DNA from: Manis javanica
Taxonomy: Eukaryota; Chordata; Mammalia; Pholidota; Manidae
Assembly: GCF_040802235.1 (NCBI RefSeq)
Contig: NC_133164.1
Location: 90,140,302 to 90,204,301, forward strand
Length of the DNA stretch: 64,000 nucleotides
Direction: 5' to 3'
Below are positions 24,144-34,989 of the stretch, in pieces. The notes under the pieces are model-generated. The model was not told the DNA's origin. It did no database searches and was given only the letters and a program-made list of their open reading frames with translations. Made by a program: the position numbers and the translations under genes. Numbering within the stretch: position 1 is the stretch's first letter; each line of letters starts with the position of its first letter.

Positions 24144-24515
24144 GGGCGGAGCCAGGATGGCGGCGTGAGTAGAGCAGCAGAAATCTCCTCCCAAAACCAC
24201 ATATATTTATGAAAATATAACAAAGACAACTCTTCCTAGAATAGAGACCGGAGGACACAGGACAACATCCAGACCACATCCACACGTGCGAGAACCCAGC
24301 ACCTCCCGAAGGGGCAGCCCGAGCCAGGCCACGCTGACAGCAACAGCAGAGATAAACTCCATAGCAGCCAGGCAGGAAGCAGAAGCCCTGTCTGCACACA
24401 GCTACAGAGCACAAGCCACTAGAGGTCGCTATTCTCCCAGGAGGCCACAAACCAACAAAAAGGGAAGTTCTTCCAGCCGTCACTAGTCCCAGCTCTACAA
24501 ACTATTCCTATCACC
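24144..24515 (+). promoter_or_regulatory. L1 5' UTR, spliced form
   Basis: Begins with GGGCGGAGCCAGGATGGCGGCG, the diverged form of the YY1-type motif found at L1 starts. It is about 950 bases shorter than in copy 2. The join at 24314/24315 (GAAGGGG|CAGCCC) falls exactly where copy 2 has GAAGGGG|GTAAGA (donor, 45185) and GGAGGAG|CAGCCC (acceptor, 46134). The missing block includes the whole monomer array, so this copy most likely comes from a spliced L1 RNA. Confidence 0.85.
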
Positions 24516-25370
24516 ATGAAAAGACAAAATTACAGGCAAACCAAGATCACAGAGACACCAGAGAAGGAGACAGACCTAACCAGTCTTCCTGACAAAGAAT
24601 TCAAAATAAAAATCATAAACATGATCACAGAGATGCAGAGAAATATGCAAGAGAAATGGGATGAAGTATGGAGGGAGATCACAGATGCCAGAAAGGAGAT
24701 TACAGAAATGAAACAAACTCTGGAAGGATTTATAAGCAGAATGGATAAGATGCATGAGGCCATTGATGGAATTGAAACCAGAGAACAGGAACACATAGAA
24801 GCTGACATAGAGAGAGATAAAAGGATCTCCAGGAATGAAACAATATTAAGAGAACTGTGTGACCAATCCAAAAGGAACAATATCCATATTATAGGGGTAC
24901 CAGAGGAAGAAGAGAGAGGAAAAGGGACGGAAAGTATCTTGGAAGAAATAATTGCTGAAAACTTCCCCAAACTAGGGGAGGAAATAATTGAACAGACCAC
25001 AGAAATACACAGAACCCCCAACAGAAAGGATACAAGGAGGACAACACCAAGACACATAATAATTAAAATGGCAAGGATCAAGGACAAGGAAAGAGTTTTA
25101 AAGGTAGCTAGAGAGAAAAAGGTCACCTATAAAGGAAAACCCATCAGGCTAACATCAGACTTCTCGACAGAAACCCTACAGGCCAGAAGAGAATGGCATG
25201 ATATATTTAATGCAATGAAACAGAAGGGCCTTGAACCAAGGATACTGTATCCAGCACGACTATCATTTAAATATGATGGCAGGATTAAACAACTCCCAGA
25301 CAAGCAAACGCTGAGGGAATTTGCTTCCCACAAACCACCTCTACAGGGCATCCTACAGGGACTGCTCTAG
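24516..25370 (+). CDS. L1 ORF1 protein, intact (284 aa)
   Basis: RNA-binding chaperone of the L1 ribonucleoprotein particle. The frame is open from ATG 24516 to the stop at 25368, giving 284 residues (human ORF1p is 338). Order: a basic N-terminus (MKRQNYRQTK), a coiled coil at about residues 30-110 with heptad-like Ile/Met/Leu spacing (trimerisation), the RRM starting at RELCDQSKRNNIHIIGVPEE (about 115), and the C-terminal domain with REKKVTYKGKPIRLTSDFS and the REW/ILYPA blocks. It is the only ORF1 in the window that is open to the end. ORF2 of the same element is dead, so any protein could act only in trans. Confidence 0.93.
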   Translation: MKRQNYRQTKITETPEKETDLTSLPDKEFKIKIINMITEMQRNMQEKWDEVWREITDARKEITEMKQTLEGFISRMDKMHEAIDGIETREQEHIEADIERDKRISRNETILRELCDQSKRNNIHIIGVPEEEERGKGTESILEEIIAENFPKLGEEIIEQTTEIHRTPNRKDTRRTTPRHIIIKMARIKDKERVLKVAREKKVTYKGKPIRLTSDFSTETLQARREWHDIFNAMKQKGLEPRILYPARLSFKYDGRIKQLPDKQTLREFASHKPPLQGILQGLL

Positions 25371-25564
25371 ATGGGAGCACCCCAAAAAAGAGCACAGAAC
25401 AAAACACACAACATATGAAGAATGGAGGAGGAGGAATAAGAAGGGAAAGAAGAAAAGAATCTCCGGACGGTGTATATACAGCTCAATAAGCGAGCTAAGT
25501 TAGGCAGTAAGATACTAAAGAAGCTAACCTTGATCCTTTGGTAACCACGAATCTAAAGCCTGCA
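25371..25564 (+). other. L1 inter-ORF spacer
   Basis: A roughly 190-base spacer between the two L1 frames. It is longer than in human L1 and is conserved in copy 2 (47233-47427). Confidence 0.7.
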
Positions 25565-28500
25565 ATGGCAATAAGCACATATCTCTCAATACTCACGCTA
25601 AATGTAAATGGACTTAATGCACCAATCAAAAGACACAGAGTAATAGAATGGATAAAAAAGCAAGACCCATCTATATGCTGCTTACAAGAAACTCACCTTA
25701 AACCCAAAGATAAGCATAGACTAAAAGTCAAGGGATGGAAAAACATACTTCAGGCAAACAACAGTGAGAAGAAAGCAGGGGTTGCAGTACTAATATCAGA
25801 CAAAATAGACTTCAAAACAAAGAAAGTAACAAGAGATAAGGAAGGACACTACATAATGATAAAGGGCTCAGTCCAACAAGAGGATATAACCATTCTAAAT
25901 ATATATGCACCCAATACAGGAGCACCAGCATATGTGAAGCAAATACTAACAGAACTAAAGAGGGAAATAGATTGCAATGCATTCATTTTAGGAGACTTCA
26001 ACACACCACTCACCCCAAAGGATAGATCCACCGGGCAGAAAATAAGTAAGGACACACAGGCACTGAACAACACACTAGAACAGATGGACCTAATAGACAT
26101 CTATAGAACTCTACATCCAAAAGCAACAGGATATACATTCTTCTCAAGTGCACATGGAACATTCTCCAGAATAGACCACATACTAGCCCACAAACAGAGC
26201 CTCAGCAAAATCCAAAATATTGAAATTCTACCAACCAATTTTTCAGACCACGAAGGTATAAAACTAGAAATAAATTCTCCAAAGAAAACAAAAAGGCTCA
26301 CAAACATATGGAGGCTTAACAACATGCTCCTAAATAATCAATGGATCAATGAACAAATCAAAATAGATATCAAGGAATATATAGAAACAAATGACAACAA
26401 CAACACAAAGCCCCAACTTCTATGGGACGCAGCGAAAGCAGTCCTAAGAGGAAAGTATATAGCGATCCAGGCACACTTGAAGAAGGAAGAACAATCTCAA
26501 ATGAATAGTCTAACATCACAATTATAGAAATTGGAAAAAGAAGAACAAATGAGGCCTAAAGTCAGCAGAAGGAGGGACATAATAAAGATTAGACAAGAAA
26601 TAAACAAAATTGAGAAGAATAAAACAATAGCAAAAATCAATGAAACCAAGAGCTAGTTCTTTGAGAAAATAAACAAAATAGATAAGCCTCTAGCCCAACT
26701 TATTAAGAGAAAAAGAGAATCAACACAAATCAACGGAATCAGAAATGAGAATGGAAAAATCACGACAGACTCCACAGAAATACAAAGAATTATTAAAGAC
26801 TACTATGAAAACCTATATGCCAACAAGCTGGAAAACTAGAAGAAATGGACAACTTCCTAGAAAAATACAACCTTCCAAGACTGACCAAGGAAGAAACACA
26901 AAAGTTAAACAAACCAATTACGAGCAAAGAAATTGAAATGGTAATCAAAAAACTACCCAAGAACAAAGCACCCGGGTGGATGGATTTACCTCAGAATTTT
27001 ATCAGACATACAGAGAAGATATAATACCCATTCTCCTTAAAGTTCTCCAAAAAATAGAAGAGGAAGGAATACTCCCAAATGCATTCTATGAAGCCAACAT
27101 CACCCTAATACCAAAACCAGGCAAAGACCCCACCAAAAAAGAAAATTACAGACCAATATCCCTGATCAATGTAGATGCAAAAATACTCAATAAAATATTA
27201 GCAAACAGAATTCGACAGCATATCAAAAGGATCATATACCATAGTCAAGTGGGATTCATCCCAGGGATGCAAGGATGGTACAACACTCGAAAATCCATCA
27301 ACATCATCCACCACATCAACAAAAAGAAAGACAAAAACCACATGATCATCTCCATAGATGCTGAAAAAGCATTTGACAAAATTCAACATCCATTCATGAT
27401 AAAAACTCTCAGCAAAATGGGAATAGAGGGCAAGTTCCTCAACATAATAAAGGCCATATATCATAAACCCACAGCCAACATTATACTGAACAGCGAGAAG
27501 CTGAAAGCTTTTTCTCTGAGATCAGAAACTAGACAGGGATGCCCACTCTCCCCACTGCTATTTAACATAGTACTGGAGGTCCTAGCCACAGCAATCATAC
27601 AAAACAAAGAAATACAAGGAATCCAGATTGGTAAAGAAGAAGTTAAACTGTCACTATTTGCAGATGACATGATATTGTACATAAAAAAACCCCTAAAGAC
27701 TCCACCCCAAAACTACTAGAACTGATATCTGAATACTGCATAGTTGCAGGATACAAAACTAACACACAGAAATCTGTGGCTTTCCTATACACTAACAATG
27801 AACCAATAGAAAGAGAAATAAGGAAAACAATTCCATTCACCATTGCATCAAAAAGAATAAAATACCTAGGAATTAATCTAACCAAATAAGTGAATGACCT
27901 ATACTCTGAAAACTACAAGTCACTCTTAAGAGAAATTAAAGGGGACACTAAAAATGGAAACTCATTCCTTGCTCATGGCTAGGAAGAATCAGTATTGTCA
28001 AAATGGCCATCCTGCCCAAAGCAATATACAGATTTGATGCAATCCCTATCAAATTACCAGCAACATTCTTCAATGAATTGGAACAAATAATTCAAAAATT
28101 CATATGGAAACACCAAAGACCCCGAATAGCCAAAGCAATCCTGAGAAAGAAGAATAAAGTAGGGGGGATCTCACTCCCCAACTTCAAGCTCTACTACAAA
28201 GCCATAGTAATCAAGACAATTTGGTACTGGCACAAGAACAGAGCCACAGACCAGTGGAACAGATTAGAGACTCCAGACATTAACCCAAACATATATGGTC
28301 AATTAATATTTGATAAAGGAGCCATGGACATACAATGGCAAAATGACAGTCTCTTCAACAGATGGTGTTGGCAAAACTGGACAGCTCCATGTAGGAGAAT
28401 GAAACTGGACCATTGTCTAACCCCATATACAAAAGTAAATTCAAAATGGATCAAAGACCTGGATGTAAGTCATGAAACCATTAAACTCTTGGAAAAAAAC

Positions 28501-29387
28501 ATAGGCAAAAACCTCTTAGACATAAACATGAGTGACCTCTTCTTGAACATATCTCCCCGGGTAAGGAAAACAACAGCAAAAATGAACAAGTGGGACTATA
28601 TTAAGCTGAAAAGCTTCTGTACAGCAAAAGATAACATCAATAGAACAAAAAGAAACCCTACAGTATGTGAGAATATTTTCATAAATGACAGATCCGATAA
28701 AGGCTTGACGTCCAAAATATATAAAGAGCTCACACACCTCAACAAACAAAAATAAAATAATCCAATTAAAAACTGGGCAGAGGAACTGAACAGACAGTTC
28801 TCCAAAAAAGAAATACAGATGGCCAACAGACACATGAAAAGATGCTCCACATCACTAATTATCAGAGAAATGCAAATTAAAACTACAATGAGGTATCACC
28901 TCACACCAGTAAGGATGGCTGCCATCCAAAAGACAAACAACAACAAATGTTGGCGAGGCTGTGGAGAATGGGGAACCCTCCTACACTGCTGGTGGGAATG
29001 TAAATTAGTTCAACCATTGTGGAAAGCAATATGGAGGTTCATCAAAATGCTCAAAACAGACTTACCATTTGACTCAGGAATTCCACTCCTAGGAATTTAC
29101 CCCAAGAATGCAGCAATCAAGTTTGAGAAAGACAGATGCACCCCTATGTTTATCACAGCACTATTTACAAAAGCAAGAATTGGAAGCAACCTAAATGTCC
29201 ATCGGTAGATGAATGGATAAAGAAGATGTGGTACATATACACAATGGAATACTACTCAGCCATAAGAAGAGGGCAAATCCTACCATTTACAGCAACATGG
29301 ATGGAGCTGGAGGGTATTATGCTCAGTGAAATAAGCCAAGCGGAGAAAGAGAAATACCAAATGATTTCACTCATCTGTGGAGTATAA
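25565..29387 (+). pseudogene. L1 ORF2 (endonuclease-reverse transcriptase), broken
   Basis: ORF2 encodes the nicking endonuclease and reverse transcriptase. The ATG at 25565 opens MAISTYLSILTLNVNGLN. Endonuclease motifs are visible: LNVNGL, LQETHLK, IYAPN, GDFNTPL, SSAHGTFSRIDH and SDH. The RT active site FADD is intact at 27657-27668. The C-terminal zinc-knuckle-like block ([18 protein letters not shown]) is near 28950. The frame is broken by TAG at 26525, TAG in place of Trp near 26653, a one-base deletion near 26836, an indel near 26970, a frameshift near 27690, TAA near 27888 and TAA at 28753. The frame ends at 29387. Not functional. Confidence 0.92.
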
Positions 29388-29720
29388 GAACAAAGGAAAA
29401 ACTGAAGGAACAAAACAGCAGTGGAATCACAGAACCCAAGAATGTACTAACAAGTACCAAAGGGAAAGGGACTGGGGAGGATGGGTGGTTAGGGAGGGAT
29501 AAGGGGGCACGGGAAGAAGAAAGGGGGTATTAAGATTAGCATGCATGGGGGGGGGGGAGAAAGGGGAGCACTGCACATCACAGAGAAGACAAGTAGTGAT
29601 TCTACAACATCTTGCTATGCTGATGGACAGTGACTGTAAAGGGGTTTATATGGGGGACCTGGTATAGGGGAGAGCCTAGTAAACATAATATTCTTCATGT
29701 AAGTGTAGATTAATGATAAC
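29388..29720 (+). other. L1 3' UTR with G-rich tracts
   Basis: Starts after the ORF2 stop and contains several G-runs (29470-29570, including a run of about ten Gs), as is usual for mammalian L1 3' UTRs. It ends in 'gattaatgataac' plus A-run, without an AATAAA. The non-chimeric L1s in this window have CTTAATAAA in the same place. Confidence 0.8.
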
Positions 29721-30109
29721 AAAAAAAAAAAAGAAAGAAAGAAAGAGAAGGCAGATTACTCCCTGATAGGATAAAACTAACTGTAAATCAATGATTAATG
29801 CATGCTTTAAATATCCTTAATTTTGATCACTTAAAGGGTGTCAGATGATTGGCTATGGATGTACACTTTTCTGATAATATTACTTTCTCTTAAAAAAAAA
29901 AAAGCAGTTCCTGTGTGGTGACCTCCAATGAGTTCTACACAATGGTATAAAGGGTATATCAAAGTGTGGACAAAGGGTCTGTTTGTGTTTATACAGAGGA
30001 ACAAAGCCTAATTTGGCTACCCAGAAAATGAACTAAGATATGATATGAAAAAGAACTTCCAACATCAGCACTCTCTGGAAGAGTCATACCAGAAGATGAT
30101 CATCAAAAA

Positions 30110-30620
30110 AACCTCAACAAAGATCAAGGCGATGCTGCAGTTGTAGCTGCATTCATCCCACCGGTTCCTGCACTTGCCATTGGAATGAAGAAGGAGATAT
30201 CTAAGCTGGCCTGTGCATACAGTAAAACAACAAATCTGACTGGATCTATACTGTTGGAACTCAACCAAGAATTAGGAGAAGTGCAAATTGTGGTGCTCCA
30301 AAATCTTACAGCTACAGACTACTGTTAAAAGAACATATGGGATGTGAACAGTTCCCAGGAATGGGTTGTTTTAATTTGTCTGATTTCTCTCAGACTGTTC
30401 AAGTACAGTTGGAGAATATCCACTATATCATAGACAAATTTTCACAAATGCCTAGGGTGCCTAACTGGTTTTCTTGGCTTCACTGGAGATGGCTGGTAAT
30501 TATAGATCTGCATTGGTTATGTAACTGCATTCCTATTGTGTTAATGTGTGTGCGCAATTTAATTAGTAGTTTAAAAACCTATACATGCTTAAGTTACTCT
30601 ACAAGAAGATATGTCAAAGA
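30110..30620 (+). pseudogene. Endogenous retrovirus env transmembrane remnant
   Basis: The plus strand shows the pattern of a retroviral TM subunit: a hydrophobic Ala/Val-rich start, a heptad-rich stretch, an LQN block near 30300, then a Cys-rich loop and a Trp-rich membrane-proximal stretch (FSWLHW) before a hydrophobic segment. The loop has the spacing of a CX6CC motif, but the first Cys of the pair is Gly. Stops and a frameshift interrupt it. The SU subunit is absent. The gamma-type assignment is from motif spacing only. It is a fossil carried by the L1 and cannot make an envelope protein. Confidence 0.7.
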
Positions 30621-31207
30621 AATAATCAATCTTCCCATGTTTTCTTCCATCTGCTACCTCTATAGCTTTTCTTCTTCCTTCCTAATTACAATCCTTAAAT
30701 AGAATTTGTGCCTCATATCGAATTCACCGAGTATCATAACTCCTCCAAGTGGTAAAGATACCTCAAGACAAATGCTGGGCATAGAAGCCACAGGGCATAA
30801 ACCTGCAAAGAAGTAAAAAGCTCACCTTTTCAAACAATATGGCTTCTCTCTCACTTACCAATTTTACATTTCCCTGTATGGCCCCGGAAGATGACTGGTT
30901 AGCCAGAGATGGGTAAGATTCCTCAAGGGAGGAACAACCTAAGACAGGCACAGTTGCAGGAGGACCATCAGGTGAGAAATTGAGGATCAACAGAGGTGAG
31001 GCTTAGAACCTCAGCCCCCCTGTTTTGAGAGAAATCTTCTGCAGCCATGGATGTATTATTGCCCTTGTCTAGCTTGGATTAACACATAGTCTACAGGCAC
31101 ACACCTGATCATCTACATTTGCTCTCTTACAACACTAAACTATGTTTTCTACCTTTATCTTGCATCTACCTACCACTTCAGCATTTTATTTAAAATAATA
31201 ATAATAA

Positions 31208-31433
31208 TAAAGGGAGAAATGTGGGATTCACATATAAATTAAGTATAAAAATCAAATGAATATTCATATTTGACCCGATTGTGTATAGTTCATAATGCGT
31301 GATCAAAACCGAAAGTTTCTGTGATGACTGCCCTTACACTGTTCACCATGTAAGAACTTATTCACTATGTAAGAATTTGTTCAGCATGTAAGAACTTGTT
31401 CGTTATGCTTCAGAAGATTGGAGACTGATGAGA
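31208..31433 (+). repeat. ERV polypurine tract and partial 3' LTR
   Basis: A purine tract (AAAGGGAGAAA) is followed at 31220 by TGTGGGATTC, the expected TG start of an LTR. About 210 bases of U3 follow, including three near-copies of a 19-base unit with ATGTAAGAA. It stops in poly(A) before the AATAAA that copy 2 has. Confidence 0.8.
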
Positions 31434-31456
31434 AAAAAAAAAAAACTTTTAGTTCA

Positions 31457-32156
31457 TAGGTTGATACAATAATTGAGACATACTCCTAACAGAGAAAAAG
31501 AAGGTGAAAGAAAATTTCCCTAGAAATTGAACATTTAATCATATACGGATTAATAAAAATAAATATTTCTAAATTCTAAATACATTCAATATCTGTATGT
31601 AGATACCGTACAAGTATATCATTTCAAATAAATCATGATTTCTAATAAATCATGCTGCATTTTATTTCTGATTTATTAACACTTTTAGTAGACTTGATTA
31701 AATTCATCAAGGAATTAAAAATGCATTCCTTAAAAATATATTTTAAAAACTGTTAGTTAAAAAGAAATACAGATGGCACTAACATTTGGAAACCATAAGC
31801 TAATTTCATTCAGCAATCTGAGTGCACACAGCCCCTACATAATCCAACATTTTCTTAGTAAGTAGAAGCCTATAAAAACAAGGCAAAGTTAATTATAGAA
31901 AGCTTTCTCCCTTGCAATCTGAAATTCCTACTTTTAGATCCCTAAATGCAAAACATAAATTCAGTTTCATGATGTAATTTTCATCTTATCTTAGTATAGA
32001 TTTGGAAGTGGAAAATGAAAAATCATATAAATCCATTTATTAACAATGAAAATTTGAAGTTTCTTTTATTTGTATTTTACCTTTACAGAGGTAGGAAGAA
32101 TAAGCAAGAAAATTATCATTGCAAGTTGGTTGGTTATGACAATAAAAAACACTTAC
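31457..32156. other. OSBPL1A intron, unassigned
   Basis: AT-rich, nothing recognised. Confidence 0.35.
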
Positions 32157-32215
32157 TCTGAGACCCTTGACCTCTTTAACATTAGGCACACATCGTCATC
32201 AGTAGAGTAATATAT
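32157..32215 (-). pseudogene. OSBPL1A: Possible remnant of an OSBPL1A linker exon
   Basis: Minus strand reads 'attactctactgatgacgatg..', then 'ttaaagaggtcaagggtctcaga', then a good donor GTAAGTG. The spacing of an acidic (TD/DD) block followed by LK and a splice donor resembles the ORP1 linker I remember as ...LTDEEEED..SAADLKKSLE. This is the piece missing between the exons at about 39.6 kb and 24.0 kb, and it is in the right order. The similarity is short and could be chance. Confidence 0.3.
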
Positions 32216-33659
32216 TTAACCTTATGAACCTTCCCTACTTTTTACTCCTAACCTCAACTGGCTCATCACTAAGCATTTTTGCTCCCCCCAGATCAGACCT
32301 ATGTGCCAAGGTGACATAGGTAAGTACCCTTTCCTCCTTTTTCACCTTATAAATTTTTTAGTGTTTATGAAGCTCAGCTCAACCACAGTGGAATTATTCA
32401 TGGTACCAGGCAATGTTACATTAGTGACAGGCAATGTTCTCTTTAAAATCTGTTCCTCTGTTCTGAGAGCTCTAAGAACATAAGAATATAATTCACGTTT
32501 ATTTTTTTTGGAGAGGGGCGTACCTACACCATGCAATTTAAAACACCACAGAAAGGGAAATGGTATGCTGGATAATTTTTTCAGACATACCCTGTGAACA
32601 GAGGTTAAAGGCAGGGAAAACGTTGATCTGGAGGCACTAAAAACATGCACCACAACCCAATATACACTCATAATTTATTAATAGAAAAATCATCATTTCC
32701 CTCCATACATATTTAATACTCCTGTCCATGCACAAGTCAGTATTACTGTTTTCTCTTTCCGTCTCTATGGCGAAAGTTAGCTGGATGCATGAAAACAAGC
32801 TCTGGCTTCATTTCCATGCTGGGAATGTGTAAGAAACAACAGCTCTTGACGTGATACCTAAAGATGAGAATCACTCCCCACAGCACTGTCTCCAAACACG
32901 TGGATCACATCCCTCTTCCCTTAGCATGCCTATCTAACAGTTACTAAAAAAAGGTTTCCCTGATTGATGATTTTATTGTTTTAAATAGTATATAATAGGT
33001 CAACCGGAGATGATTTGATCTACATATACTGTTTTATACTTGGGTACAGTGTGTCTTCTGTTCAAAGCAGTTAGTGCCATTTAATTGGTACTAAAAAGAA
33101 CAGAAAGAGGTTATTAATACAATAAAATACAACATGTTCTCCTATTTGCTGTAATTTCCCTTATATTATTAAAAACCTAAAAACCTATTTGTGAAGGTTA
33201 ATGCCTGGGAATTCTCTGCAGAGCCCAGTATGGTGTCCATTCTTGACTTCTACGCCAATCACCTTAAGTCAGGGAGTCTTTTGATTTTATTTATACTACG
33301 TAAATGGGATCCCACTATGAGCAACGTTCTAATACCCAGTCTAACTGTGACAGTATTTTAAATACAAGTTATGTGGGCACGAACACAAGCACAGGACCAC
33401 ACCAACTGACAGAGGCCAGCAGGTCAGAGGCACCCAGGTGAGAGCTGCGCCACATTCACAACCCAGGGGATCCTGCCCTCCACCTGCCCACCCATGTTTC
33501 AGCTGCTGGCTTTGTTAGATTTAAGTTGATGTTAAACTACTTTGTGAACCCTGGCCTACAGGGCAGCTCAGACATGTGTATCAAGGCAGTGGATATGTTG
33601 TGGACAGGGTGGAAGAGAGGTCTTTATTTCCAGGCTATTTGTTACAAACAAGTCTCATT
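32216..33659. other. OSBPL1A intron, unassigned
   Basis: No exon or repeat family that I can support. Confidence 0.35.
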
Positions 33660-33985
33660 TGGTTAATGAAGAACAGAAGCACACTTTCTATTCAGCAATA
33701 AAAAGGAACAAACTACTGAAACCCAGCATAATGAGTGAAAGAAGGCAGGCACCAAGGGCAAATACCGTATGATCCCATTACATAGAATTCTAGACCAGGC
33801 GAAACTGACAGTGCCTGTAACACCAGAAAGCTGTGCCTGAGACGAAGGTGGAGGGGACTGTCTGGCAGGGGACCCAAGGGAATTACACAGGGTAGATATA
33901 TTTACCAAAACACATCAAACTGAAGGTAGAAAATGCACTGATTTTCTTGCATAAAAACTGTACCTCAATAATCTACATTTAAACT
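33660..33985 (+). mobile_element. Old L1M 3' end fragment
   Basis: 'tattcagcaataaaaaggaacaaactactgaaac', 'gcaaataccgtatgatcccattacat' and a final 'aaaaactgtacctcaataa' follow the ORF2 C-terminus and 3' UTR of old L1M elements. Confidence 0.65.
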
Positions 33986-34784
33986 TTCAAAACAGCAAAG
34001 TATAAAACACTAATAACTTTTCTCTTTGCAGAAAAGAGCCAGTATTGCAAGTGCTGTGACCCCAGTACTCATCTCCAGGTCTTCCTAACCCCCACCAAAC
34101 CCACTTCAAGTATAACCTCTACTCCATCTTCCCTCAAGCTAAGTCAACCCATAGAACATTTATTTCTGGTATCTGGTGATTATTATGGCCCTACTCTGTA
34201 ATATTCTTAATGTTTTATTTTGTAATATATATTTACACAAAGTTAAAAACAAAAAGTGAAAGGATATGAGGTAGGCATATGAGGGAGAACTGCCTATCAG
34301 TCCTAGAGTACCTTTCATCCCCACCCTCCCCAGCCTCAAAGCAATAACTGCTAATAATTTCTCATCTCCCCAGGGATGATCTAAGCCTACACAAATTTGT
34401 GTGTCCATCCCTGCTTTTTTTTCTCCCAAGTAGTAGCATATCAGACAGACCATTTTATACCTTTCTCTTTTCACTTAATTCTAAATCTTAAATATACCAA
34501 TAAATATATCAATATTTATATATCTGCTTCATTCTTGTATGGATGTACCAATCTATTTATAGTCCTATGTTGATGCATATTCATCTGTCTGTACATTCAT
34601 TTTAAATAGGAATTATTCTTAAGTTAGGGAAGTTTAATTTACTTTCTCATTTGGCTAAAATTTAGCATCTGCTCATTACTTCTTATAATACAAAGTTCAG
34701 ATTGTATAGAATCAAGATATCTTCAACAAATAAAATCCCCACTTTGCTAGTATCACCCCAAATTTAGAAACCTATTCATTTTGC
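33986..34784. other. OSBPL1A intron, unassigned
   Basis: AT-rich, nothing named. Confidence 0.35.
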
Positions 34785-34985
34785 CCAATAGAACTTTCTA
34801 TGATGATGGAAATATTCTCTACCTGCACTGTCCAAAGTGGTAGCCACATGTGACTACTGAGCACTTGCAATGTGGCGAGTTAAAATGAGGAACTGAATTT
34901 TTTATTTAATTCCAATTAGTTTGAATGTAAATAGCATATATGTCTAGTAGTTATCATACTGAATATAGTTCTAGTGGAGAAAAAT
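34785..34985 (+). mobile_element. MER5A-like hAT transposon relic
   Basis: 'gaactttctatgatgatggaaatattct', 'ctgcactgtccaaagtggtagccacatgtgactactgagcacttgcaatgtgg' and 'gaggaactgaattttttattt' match the MER5A order. Non-coding. Confidence 0.85.
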
Positions 34986-34989
34986 AACA

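Larger units (their letters stand above)
29721..31441 (+). mobile_element. Non-L1 tail of chimera copy 1
   Basis: A-rich/GAAA junction (29721-29750), an unknown segment of about 140 bases, a second A-run at about 29892-29903, then retrovirus-derived sequence and a truncated LTR. It is colinear with the tail of copy 2 (51573-53427), but ends about 110 bases earlier, at the base matching 53310, with poly(A) at 31433. No AATAAA precedes that end. Confidence 0.9.
24129..31456 (+). mobile_element. Chimeric L1-ERV retrotransposon, copy 1 (with TSDs)
   Basis: A single insertion of about 7.3 kb from 24144 to 31441. The perfect 15-base duplication AAAACTTTTAGTTCA lies at 24129-24143 and 31442-31456. 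The site TTTT/AA fits L1 endonuclease cleavage. Order: short 5' UTR, intact ORF1, broken ORF2, L1 3' UTR, an A-rich/GAAA junction at about 29721-29750, then about 1.68 kb of non-L1 sequence with a retroviral env remnant and the start of an LTR, then poly(A). The non-L1 part lies inside the duplication, so it came in with the L1 as one RNA. The host is an OSBPL1A intron. Confidence 0.93.

Noticed and set aside
24530..25126. 198-codon antisense frame over L1 ORF1
   Set aside because: It mirrors the coding strand of ORF1, is hydrophobic by codon complement, and recurs in the same position in other L1 copies.
30110..31433. A provirus or solo LTR inserted next to the L1
   Set aside because: There is no 5' LTR, no U5 and no short integration duplication. 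The L1 TSD encloses the ERV part.
32590..32671. Minus-strand YWVVVHV as the ORP1 PH exon
   Set aside because: Only a few residues match. The true exon was found at 39832-39905 with splice phase and about 20 matching residues.
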